A DNA stretch of 64,000 bases. Origin: Lolium rigidum. Lineage: Eukaryota > Streptophyta > Magnoliopsida > Poales > Poaceae. This document shows, piece after piece, positions 54,244 through 64,000 of this stretch. The first letter of the stretch is position 1. Every line of letters starts with the position of its first letter. Location: NCBI RefSeq assembly GCF_022539505.1, contig NC_061512.1, positions 251,240,510 to 251,304,509 of the forward strand, given 5' to 3'. Under the pieces are notes generated by a model. It saw only the letters and a program-made list of their open reading frames with translations. It was not told where the DNA came from and ran no database searches. A program made the translations under genes and the position numbers.

Positions 54244-55751
54244 TGATACGTCTGCGACGTATCGATAATTTCTTATGTTCCATGCCACATTATTGATGAT
54301 ATCTACATGTTTTATGCACACTTTATGTCATATTTATGCGTTTTCCGGAACTAACCTATTGACGAGATGCCGAAGGGCCGGTTCCTGTTTTACTCGCTGT
54401 TTTTGGTTTCAGAAATCCTAGTAAGGAAATATTCTCGGAATTGGACGAAATCAACGCCCAGGGGCCTATTTTCCCACGAAGCTTCCAGAACACCCGAGAG
54501 CCGCCAGAGGGGAGCCCTGGTGGGCCCACACGCGTGGCCGGCGCGGCCAGGGGGTAGGGCGTGCCGCCCTATGGTGTGGTCCCACCAGGACTCCACCGAC
54601 CTTGCCCTTCCGCCTAATTAAAGCCTCCGTCGCGAAAACCCTGAGACGATCGACGAAACCCGCAGAAACCTTCCAGAGCCGCCGCCATCGCGAAGCCAAG
54701 ATGCGGGGGACGGGAGTCTGCGTTCCGGCACGGCTGCCGGAGCGGGGAAGTGCCCCGGAAGGCTTCTCCATCGACACCACCGCCATCTTCATCACCGCTG
54801 CTTGTCTCCCATGAGGAGGGAGTAGTTCTCCATCGAGGCTCGGGGCTGTACCGGTAGCTATGTGGTTAATCTCTCTCCTATGTACCTCAATACAATGATC
54901 TCATGAGCTGTCTTACATGATTGAGATTCATATGAGTTTTGTATCACTATTCATCTATGTGCTACTCTAGTGATGTTATTAAAGTAGTCTATTCCTCACT
55001 GCACGGTGTAATGTTGGTAGTGTGTGCATCGTGTAGTACTTGGCGTATGCTATGATTGTGATCTCTTGTAGATTATGAAGTTAACTATTACTATGATGGT
55101 ATTGATGTGATCTATTCCTCCTTTCATAGTGTGATGGTAGTAGTGTGCATGCTATGTTAGTACTTGGTTTGGTTATGTTGATCTGTCATGCACTCTAAGG
55201 TTATTTAAATATGAATATCGAATGTTGTGGAGCTTGTTAACTCCGGCATTGAGGTGCTCTTGTAGCCCTACACAAATAGCGGTGTTCATCATCCAACAAG
55301 AGAGTGTAGAGTATGCATTTATCTATTTTGTTATGTGATCAATGTTGAGAGTGTCCACTAGTGAAAGTATGATCCCTAGGCCTTGTTCCTAAATACTGCT
55401 ATCGCTGCTTGTTTACTATTTTACTGCGTTACTACTGCTGCGTTACTACTTGCTTGTTTCTTGTCCTGGGCAAAGCACTTTTACGGGTGTCGTTGCTCAC
55501 TGCTTATTTACACCACCTGTATTTCACTATCTCTTCGCCGAACTAGTGCACCTATTAGGTGTGTTGGGAACACAAGAGACTTCTTGCTTTGTGGTTGCGG
55601 GGTTGCATGAGAGGGATATCTTTGACCTCTTCCTCCACGAGTTCGATAAACCTTGGGTGATCCACTTAAGGGAAACTTGCTGCTGTTCTACAAACCTCTG
55701 CTCTTGGAGGCCCAACACTGTCTACAGGAAAAGGAGGGGGCGTAGACATCA
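54244..55751 (+). repeat. 3' LTR of S4
   Basis: It runs from TGATACGTCTGCG to GACATCA, 1,508 bp, closely similar to 49398-50895. Confidence 0.9.
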
Positions 55752-58700
55752 AGGCACACTCCCGAGCCGTATAAAACCCTAAACGATGAACCCTAGCCTG
55801 GATTTCTTCTTCCTCTGCTCAAATTCTTCCCAGACGGAAACCCTAGCTCGCCCGGTCACCTTCATCGTCGCCGTTTGGAGCATCCCCGAGCCTCGCCGAG
55901 GACGCCATCGTCATCGCCATCCTCTCCTTGCTCTTCCTGCACAAGGAATTGAGCCGAGGTGCCCCGGAGCGTCTCTGTCGAGCTCGTCTCTCCGACGGCC
56001 AGCGACACTAAATCTGGCGATGCAAGCCTCCATCGGCCTCGCCGACACTCCCTACGTACTCACGGTGAGCCGACGATCCTCCCGAGCATCCCAGCATCCT
56101 CTGTAGTGCCCCGTACCGCGCCCGCACCGTAGCCCCGTGTGCGCCGCCGCTCGGCCTCGCCGGCGAGCACGCTCCGGTGACCAAACCGGAGCAGCGCCGC
56201 CACCAAATTGCTCACTGAGTCGCCCCAAGTTGAACCCGCCTGGTTCCCCGTTCGCGCGAGCCTCGAATCGCCACCGTCGTCGTCAACTGGCCGCCGGTCA
56301 GGAGCTCCCCTGGCCACGTCGATGATTTTGACCGCAATCAAAGCCACCGTGGTAGGTGACATGGCCGGGACCCCACCATTCATTGACTGTGGGTGTACCC
56401 TGGCCGGGTAACTCTAGTTTTTATGTTTAAATTAAATTCGAGAAAATTGCTGCAACTTTGCCAAATTGTAGAAAATTCAATATAGCTCAGAAAAATATAA
56501 ATTTGATATCAAAATTCTTATAAAAGAAAAATACATCCAATAAAAATATAAAATGAAAATTTTATTTTTAATAAAAATTCAATTATTTAATACTTGTTAT
56601 TTAAGCCTTTTATTTAAATTCTAAATGCAATTAAAATTGAATAATTAGAAAAACTTTCCAAATTAAATAAAAACCAGTAACTAAATAAAGAAAACATTAA
56701 AACTAATTTTCTTTATTTGTTAATTTGATAAATCCTTATTATAAGGATTTAAACCCTAATTAATAATTACCTTAATTATTAACTCATTAAAAATGATAAA
56801 AACCCCAATCCAATACCATTTCAAAGTTATTAATAACTTCAACTTTATAATGAAGTTATTAATCATAGAACTATATGGTCATTAGGAAACCCTAATTCCT
56901 TATTGAATGATATTACAACCTTATCATTCCATGTGAAAACTAAAACCCTAATCCAATTAGGAACCCTAGCTCCATTAATTCATGTGAACCTTAAAAATTG
57001 TTTCTAAACCTAAACCCTGGGTTAAACATGTGATCATGATATTTTATTCTCCTTCATAAATTCACAATGAGCAACTCAATGCTTATTCATAATCACATAA
57101 AATAATAGAGACCTATCACTAATAAATTGGTACTCCATGTGTTCATCTTCATCAGACCTAGATAATCAAGTAGGATCAACCAAGTCTAAACCCTAGCTCC
57201 CATTACCAAAACCATCATCCTTAATTATCCATGCTTAGCATCACACCCTTGTGATGAACCCTAATAGTAACTATGCATCATATACCCTACACACTAAACC
57301 CTACTAGTGATAGATAATTATGAATCATCCTATCTAGGAACCAACCATTCTTTACTTAGTGGATCCAATAGCAAACCTAGACCATCTCAACTTTAATTGA
57401 GATACTTCTTATAACTTAAGAAGTGTGTTCTTCAAAAGTTATTATTTTGAAGAAAATAGAGAGTATTCATACACCGTACCTAATAGGATCTATACACCCT
57501 AGCTAGTTATCACCAGCAAGATGAATCATCCTTGATCGCAACCATGTATAATTAATTGCTTAGGATGCCTAGGATTAACTCAACCTTACAAGCCCTATGT
57601 GTCGATGAATCCAACATTGTTGTGATCCATCAACTCCTTACTCCAAAAACTAATTGGAACCATAGGAAGCCATAGAATCCCACAAACCCAATTGTCATAC
57701 TTGTTCTCTATCAAAGAACATGTTCTTCAGAAGTTATTCTTTTGAAGAATATCACAAGTAATAATTAACCATGCCATATAGTACTAAAACTGACAACTGT
57801 TCTTTACATGTTAACATTATGCCAATTATCATTCCTTGTGTGCTACAGTGATTACTATGCTTTATTATATAACTTGTTTATAATCCCAAGTAATCAAACT
57901 TTAATAAAGAACCTTGTTTGTGAATCACTCTAAAAGTGCAACACACTTTGAACTAATCATTATAACTCACTAATCCTAAATCATCGGGGTTAGGTCACGC
58001 TTAGAACGATTGCATCTCATACTTATGCATTATTGCATCCTTGCCAATCTTTTAAACATTGTCCTTACCGGACGATGATGCTATTTCAGAATTTGGAGTT
58101 ATTGCGTATCGAAGACCTTGTCTACATAATCTTGCAGTCAAGAAAGGCAAGTTCATCGCTTGCTCATGTCATTTGAGTATTTTTACCAAATTACTTGCAA
58201 AGTACTAAGTTATCACTCTTGCATAAAAAGGCAAAACCACTATTTTCATAACTATGAATATGACTATGTGGTTGGCAATGGAACCATGGAATGTGTTGAT
58301 ATGGTGGAGGTTCCATTGCAATGGGTTTATATCCATCTAGGATTAAACAACAAATATCGTCTAGTGATTCTTGTGCCGTAATACCCGTGTTAACCATAAG
58401 ATCTGGAGTGGGACAGAGTAGTCAAAAGTGTTTCCACCTCTCGTTCATCAACGGATGCGCTTGCCGTAGACACTTGAATCCTGAGGGACAAGCGGTAGGG
58501 TGGGGAACCCGTTAAAGTCCCCACGGTAATGCGGTCTATGATGGGTTGCAACGACCGGCGAAGGTTGATGGCCGTGATGCCTGATATTAGTCGAGGTCGG
58601 ATGGTATCCTTTGGATACGCTGGCCGGCGAGGACCCAAGGTCGGAATTGCAACAAAGGGTGGGTGTTCGAGGTAGCGGAGGAACATGATTAGCTAGACCT

Positions 58701-59539
58701 TATACCGGGCCTCACACCAAAGGAAGTGTGGACGAGCCTGCAACTCGGTTGGCACCAAGGTTAAGATCTCTTATGGGTAAAGCAACACACCTCTGCAGAG
58801 TGTAATGAATCGTGACCTGTCACTCCCTGTTCCGGGTTATGGAGCTGCGAACGCTGCCGGAAAGGAACTCCATGAAGTTCTAGTAAACCGGTGAAGGATG
58901 ACGGACATAGTTCTTCTGAATAAAAGCAACCTTTTGAAGAAATGGTTATGAAAACCTGCATTGGTATTAGACTTTCTGCTCTAATGCTGTAGCTAGTGCA
59001 TTAAACACCTCTTTCCTATAATGAACTTGTTGAGTATGCTCGTACTCATCCCACTCTTAAATTCCCTGCTTAGATATGGAGGCCATGAAGGAGGATCTAC
59101 AGTACAACTCGAAGACCGAGGAGTCAACAACTACTTCAAGGGACAGGAACCTGCCGGAAGAGTCATATACCACATCCACAATGGAGAAAACCTAGATTAA
59201 GCAGTAGAAGGGAACTAGCCCCCTAAACCAAGCTCCTATTTAGCTAGAATCTATTCATAACCATATAGCTAGTCAAAACCTCTACAAGTAGAGTTAGTGA
59301 TAAGATTAGACTACGAGTCGTTCTTCTGGAGTTTATTTGCAGTTTTACCTCATTGTAAAGTAGGAGGCTGTGATGATCTTATGTAGCAGAGTCTGTATGT
59401 AATTCTATAGACATGCCTCGGACCCGCATATGTTTCTGTTGTACCACTCTGAGCGATATAATACTAGTGGAACGGTGTTTCATTTGTGTTATATCAGACT
59501 TGCATACTACACCATGCAGTGGTATGCCGGGTCACCACA
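55752..59539 (+). repeat. Right part of the long LTR, with promoter-like start
   Basis: A GC-rich block (55760-56410) opens with TATAAAA at 55770-55776 and CCCTAAAC/AACCCTAG motifs, like a 5' leader. An AT-rich stretch follows to about 58000, then mixed sequence to the CACCACA end. Short GC-rich frames (55786-56411) show no known domain, so I call no gene. Confidence 0.7.
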
Positions 59540-59814
59540 AGGATTTAGGCTTAGTCGGGCCAGGCTTGTCAGGTTGGACTTTCATGCGTTCGGGTCGGGT
59601 TTGGGCCTGGCTTATAAGCCCGAAGGTCGGTCCGGGCCGGGTTTAGGCCTAGGAATTTAGGTTTGGGCTTTTTCAGGCATGGCCCAAAACCCGACCCTGA
59701 GAAATGCCTAGGTGTAGTTAAATGTAGTTTTCGGGCTACCCAGGCCCGACTATCGGGTCAACATTTTCAGGCCCGGATCCGGGTTTTTCGGGCCGAGGCT
59801 CATGGCCACGCATA

Positions 59815-59934
59815 ATGGGAGGCAACCCGGTTATTTTTATCTTTGTTTTGCTTTTAGTTTTTTGTAACACTAATAAAGTGTTAGTTTTAGTTGTTTTCTG
59901 AAGTCTTAATAAAGTGCAAAGTTTAACCCATTTT

Positions 59935-59936
<2 letters not shown>
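59815..59936 (+). other. Continuation of the Athila-like element
   Basis: GGGAGGCAACCCGG resumes the box interrupted by the hAT-like element, followed by T-rich sequence like that after the ORFs of S1 to S4. Confidence 0.6.

Positions 59937-59977
<41 letters not shown>
59937..59977. repeat. AT dinucleotide microsatellite
   Basis: 41 bp of alternating A and T at the junction with the next element. Confidence 0.95.
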
Positions 59978-59979
<2 letters not shown>

Positions 59980-62900
59980 TCTGCTATTCTCGAACCGGTT
60001 CGAGAATAACTATTCTCGAACCCTTTCTGAACTTCCCACTTATTTGGACGTGAACTTCTTGACGGAACACTATAATTTCATGTTTTTTGCGGACAATGTT
60101 TTGAGGCTGATTTTCAAACCGCTTAACGGAATGATACATATAATATACCGTTGGATTCATATGAAAATTTCGCAACTTTTTCGTGTTCATTGTTTTCCCA
60201 AATTCTATATTGTTTAAAACTAATTTTAAATATACAAAACAACATTTTCAGCGGATTTCCCTTTTTCGTGCAGTTTTGGGGGTTTAATTTTCAAACGGTT
60301 TATCGGATTTATGCTTATGATATGGCGTTGGAAAGCTGTTGACTAGGCGCAAATTGTTCATGTAGGAAGTTTTTCCAAATTATTTATGGTTTAGGAGCAG
60401 ATTCGAAAATACGTGATTCCGATTTCCGCTTTTCTCTGTTTTTCGTACTTGTTTTTGGACCTTATTTTTGAACCACTTGTCGGAATGTTCCAAATGATAT
60501 TATGCTGAAAAGATATTTGTTAGGCGCAACTTTTTCATGTTGAACTTGTTTCAAAATTTTAAACGAGTTAAGTTTAATTTTAGAAATACACACAAGCGGA
60601 CATAATGCCGACACAAGAACATTTTGAAATAGGCTCATCCAGATTGATTAGATGTGGCATTGTGGTGTGTTGGAGTATTAGTAGAGTTATATTAGTGCTA
60701 ATTGTACGTAGCTCCGGTCGATTTGCACAATGAGAGGTCGTAAGAAGGATTTCTATGTGTATGATTTCCGCCCGAGAAAAATAGAGTGCATGAGGTGCTC
60801 GATTATGGAAGTGAACTTCCCGATATCTTGTTTGTGAACTTCCGATCGCATTATAGAAATTACAAGCATGTTTAAAATGAACTTCCTACATGGTTTAAGT
60901 GAACTTTCGCGCTTCGGTACAAAATGAAGGTCAACAAAAGTAAATTTTCGGCATGTTTGTGGTGAATATCCTCCGCGTTCAAATTTAATATTTACAAAAA
61001 ATAAATTTCAAACTTCTCGCATGTTCAAAGTTAATATTGACACAAAATAAATTTTCAGCTTGTTTAAAGTGAATTGTCGCATGGTACAAACCAAAGTGAA
61101 TTTTGACAAAGATTATATTTTGGTAATGTCAAAGGTTAACTTCCACGCGGTACAAGGTGAACTTCCGTTCTAACAAAAAATATTTTTCGTCTTGACCAAA
61201 GTTAATTTTGACAAAAAAAAATTACTTCTACGCGGTACAAAGTAAACTTTCCTCTAATCAAAGCGAATTTCGACAAAGAGTAACTTTTCGGTATGCCAAA
61301 GATGAGCTTCCATGCGAGTACAAGGTGAACTTTTGTTCTTACCGAAGTGCATTTCAATAGAAAATAATTTTTTGAGCATGGTGAACTTCCGTCTTTGAAT
61401 TCCACCATATTCTTAGTGAACTTTGACATGTAAAAAAAGTAAAAAGACTTCAAGAGCGCCGAACATCCCGAATTGAAACCCATAAGAACTCACCTTGTTT
61501 GAATGGGTTAGTATCGTACATAACATGCATATCAAGGATAAATTTCTGGGATTAAATAAGTGAATAATGTTTGCGAGGATAAATTGAACATTTTTTAGAC
61601 AACAAAAAAGTGAGTGCCCTTGGAAGACGAACATAACATCCATATCAACATGCTAAAAAGGGCAGGGAAACCAATATTCATGCCAATTATACTTGCATAA
61701 TTTGTTACGGTTAACTTTCTCGTGATTACAAAGTGATCTTTTCTCGAGAAAAAAGTGAACATCACAAGCTATAGAAATGAAATAATCATCAAGCAACGGG
61801 ACACAAAAGCACGACCTCATTCCCGAGCATCCAAACGTGCGCGCATGAGTTGGACTCCGGACAACTGGTCCATTGGACTCCCGGCATAACGCACTGGTGG
61901 ACTCTCCAGCCTCACGCCACTGGACTACCGATGTACGCACGGCATGTAGCGATGGACTCCAGGAGAAGTGTAGTGGACTGCCATGCTCTGGACATATGTT
62001 TTGGAGTAGATGGTGCATCTCTTAATTTTTTCCGTGAAATTTTCTCTTTCTGCACATTGACCGGTAGCAATGAAGGTATGTTATTTTCGACAAGAAAATA
62101 TAAACCCGGCTGTAGATTAAAAAAAGGTAACTCATATTTGTTGGTAAAACCGAACTACTTGCGCAAATAATTAGTGAGCTTCCGGAAAATGTTTCAATGA
62201 ACTTCCAATCTGTATTCACTTCACCATGTGGCGGAGACACACGATACCAAACTGAACTACACAAGATAGTAGAGTGAACATCAGGAAATCAACAGAGTAA
62301 ACACAAATGTTGCCTATAGAAATCAATCCAAAGTTAACGCAACATTATTATATCATGTGAAATAGGATGATAGTAAGAGATAACATTGTGCCATCAAACA
62401 TTATAAGGAAAAACACAAGGAATCCAATAGCACACGTGCATCCTACTCCGAATCATCTAGTGAACTCACGCAAATGTAAAACAAGCAGTATCTTCCAGTA
62501 ATATGAACAAACTTCATTATTTATATAAGACGAACTTCCACTATACAAACAGAATTGAGAAAAAAATGAAAATAGCGATAGATGTGAACTTCGCAAATTA
62601 ATAGAATTGAGCTTCACAAACTTCTCAAATAAAGAACACGTTGTAGCTTAGCTAGTGAACTTCCTATTTTTCCACTTTTTTTACAGTAAATAGAACTTCT
62701 ATTTCAGGTCAAAACAAAGTGGGTGTACACTCGCTCTATTTCTCACATTCGGTGTCCATCATCGTTTCATACCATTATATACATTCGTATATGCACTTGG
62801 TTTTACTAACAGACTAGTTTATACATACATGGATGAAAGGGTTGTATGAAGCAATGGCATGCAAATGCTTGTTGGGAGACAAACTAAGAAATAAAAAGGA

Positions 62901-64000
62901 AATGACAAACATGAGTTGGACGATCGTAGGCTACCATGAATTGTAATTAACTCTAGCTTGTGTTGGACTTCTTTTTAACCGCAATCTATGATTTTTTTAA
63001 CTTGGACTTATAATTTTTTTAATGAGCTTCTAGCTCGGCATAGTGAAATCTTTGACAGCATATAATAATTTATTGAGAAAGAAAAATGAACTTCAGCAAT
63101 GGACAAGGTGCACTTCGGGACCTCATTATTAGTTCAAGTAGCATCGAGCATACCAATGTGGACGAAATAGGAAAGATAGCGTAGAGATGAGTTAAGATAT
63201 TTAAAGTTCAGACCATTCGGTGAAAGATCAAAATAAACCTTGAAATTAAACACGGACGGACAACACTCACCGACTATATAAAGCTGAACTTTCACACCGA
63301 GAGAAAGTGAACTTTCATTGTGGTTTGGCCGACAAAATAGTTGATGAGGCAACTCCCGTGAGAAAATAGACAAACTTCCCCATGGAGTATTACCGGATAT
63401 AGCATAGTAGGCTTGATCAAGTGGTGTACCTTACATATAACAAAAAAGGTAGCATAAGGATACTAGTAGACGAGTGGTAGATGGTCAAGAGCAAATGAAA
63501 TACTAGATAATGTTTTTATACATCAAAACAAGATTGAGCTCCTCAACAATATGCATTTGTGTTCAAATGAACTTCATTTTATTTTGCGAGTGAACTTCAC
63601 TTTTACAAAAGTGAACTCACCATTACCATTTAGTTTGTTTCATAGAAAAATGAAATGAATTATCACGGTGTGCAAACTGAGCTTCCCATTATGTCCGAAG
63701 TGAACTGTCCAAAAAAAGTGAAGATGGTTCGATTATATTTGAACCCCAATGCGGCAGCCAGTGCTCGGTCAGCCCCAAGAAGACATACAACTGATCTACT
63801 ACGGAATGAAGTGTGAACTTCCGAAGTGAAGATAAATTATCACGAATATTGAACAGAAATATCAAATTGATCCATCTGCACTCCCCGAGCTATACTTTTT
63901 ATTTCTTTCATGTTTGTGGTTTTAACTAAAACTCGTAGACATAATAGACTTCCGATAATAAAGACGAACTTCCCTTTCTAAATAATGTGAACTATACTAG
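59978..64000. mobile_element. Unclassified element rich in GTGAACTTCC motifs (continues past the window)
   Basis: Starting at GGTCTGCTATTCTCG beside the AT repeat, the region carries dozens of degenerate GTGAACTTCC copies, mostly in plus orientation (for example 60811, 60835, 61158, 61380, 62656 and 63812), interleaved with CGGTACAA and TTTTGACAAA motifs at irregular 30-60 bp spacing. No ORF has recognisable similarity; the short frames are scattered. The dense subterminal-type repeats suggest one arm of a large DNA transposon. The other end is not in the window. Confidence 0.55.
59985..60008. repeat. 24-bp perfect palindrome at the element edge
   Basis: TATTCTCGAACC followed by its exact complement GGTTCGAGAATA. 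A third copy of CTATTCTCGAACC follows at about 60011 in direct orientation. Confidence 0.9.

Larger units (their letters stand above)
49398..55751 (+). mobile_element. S4: Sabrina-related non-autonomous LTR retrotransposon
   Basis: LTRs 49398-50895 and 54244-55751 enclose a primer site, a 247-codon ORF homologous to that of S2, a conserved box, a noncoding region and a polypurine tract. The 5' LTR lacks the initial T and follows a polypurine tract rather than host DNA. No matching target duplication is seen. AGGCA follows the 3' LTR. Confidence 0.88.
40517..59539 (+). mobile_element. Long LTR (LARD/Sukkula-like), probable solo LTR, split by S3 and S4
   Basis: The left end TGTAATATCCCAGG and right end GGGTCACCACA are bounded by AGGAT on both sides (40512-40516 and 59540-59544), so they are the two ends of one insertion. 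Without S3/S4 it is about 5.7 kb (40517-42481 plus 55752-59539). No primer site, gag or pol is seen, so it is a solo LTR or an element deleted between LTRs. The length and wording recall Sukkula-type LARDs of Triticeae. Confidence 0.75.
35891..59814. mobile_element. hAT-like element (GGGCC/CCGGG-rich), carrying R and the long LTR
   Basis: The ends TATAAATGGCCAGG and (read inward) TATGCGTGGCCATG form short inverted repeats. An 8-bp duplication ATGGGAGG flanks it (35883-35890 and 59815-59822), as expected for hAT. Its own sequence, 35891-36005, 40494-40516 and 59545-59814, consists of degenerate CGGGCCGGGC and GGCCCGA motifs and joins into one segment of about 400 bp when nested elements and their duplications are removed. 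It has no transposase. Confidence 0.78.
31603..59936 (+). mobile_element. Athila/Tat-like Ty3/gypsy element, degenerate, 5' part with nested insertions
   Basis: A 1,635-bp LTR is followed by a primer site, decayed gag and protease, and a GGGAGGCAACCC box. The box is split by the hAT-like element and resumes at 59815. GCACC precedes the LTR (possible target duplication). Sequence to about 59936 reads as its continuation. The rest and the 3' LTR are not in the window. Confidence 0.75.

Noticed and set aside
56137..56411. Short GC-rich ORFs after the S4 3' LTR as a host gene first exon
   Set aside because: They lie inside the long LTR, which is bounded by AGGAT duplications. No domain is seen, and a leader-like role within the LTR explains them better.

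Overview
This window is grass nuclear DNA, almost certainly from a Triticeae species (wheat, Aegilops, rye, barley or a relative). It is nearly 100% transposable elements nested inside one another. I see no intact host gene, rRNA, tRNA or CRISPR. The organism call rests on LTRs that I recall from Triticeae: Sabrina-type Ty3/gypsy (TGATACGTCTC... with a tRNA-Asp primer site), a BARE/WIS/Angela-type copia LTR, a long Sukkula/LARD-like LTR, and CACTA elements. Family names are from memory. Element boundaries come from the sequence itself (LTR termini, PBS, PPT, inverted repeats, target-site duplications).

Left half, outermost layer first. A BARE/Angela-like copia LTR (visible part 26305-27969) is interrupted by CACTA-A, whose right end is at 26304 and whose left end lies before the window. 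CACTA-A holds: S1, a Sabrina-like non-autonomous element (1-13597) coding for a gag-protease; S2 (6176-12640), a related element nested in the S1 3' LTR with TSD GTGAG; a 5'-truncated L1-type LINE (about 14033-16758); a 0.9-kb foldback and two tandem hairpin arrays (16846-19470); and CACTA-B (19628-24997, TSD ACA). The copia LTR abuts a frameshifted B3-domain gene relic (27971-28194), the only trace of a host-type gene.

Right half. A second copia element (29068-31602) carries a LINE-like insertion in its LTR and is cut by an Athila/Tat-like gypsy element starting at 31603. That element carries a PIF/Harbinger element (34080-35070, TSD TTA) and a hAT-like element (35891-59814, TSD ATGGGAGG). 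Inside the hAT-like element are R, a 4.5-kb LTR element without pol (36006-40488, TSD CTGGG), and a long LARD-like LTR (40517-59539, TSD AGGAT). The long LTR is split by two opposed Sabrina-like elements, S3 (minus, 42482-49174) and S4 (plus, 49398-55751). From 59978 to the window end is an unclassified element rich in a degenerate GTGAACTTCC motif, beginning beside an AT microsatellite.

How the parts relate: S1 to S4 share LTR ends, primer site, 3' noncoding region and polypurine tract, but carry three unrelated ORFs (692-aa gag-protease; 238/247-aa acidic protein; 229-aa gag-like protein). None has reverse transcriptase or integrase, so each must be mobilised in trans. The signals I think most deserve a second look are: this modular family; the foldback-to-hairpin series with compensatory changes in CACTA-A; and the covarying hairpin plus polypurine modules near the 3' LTR of element R.
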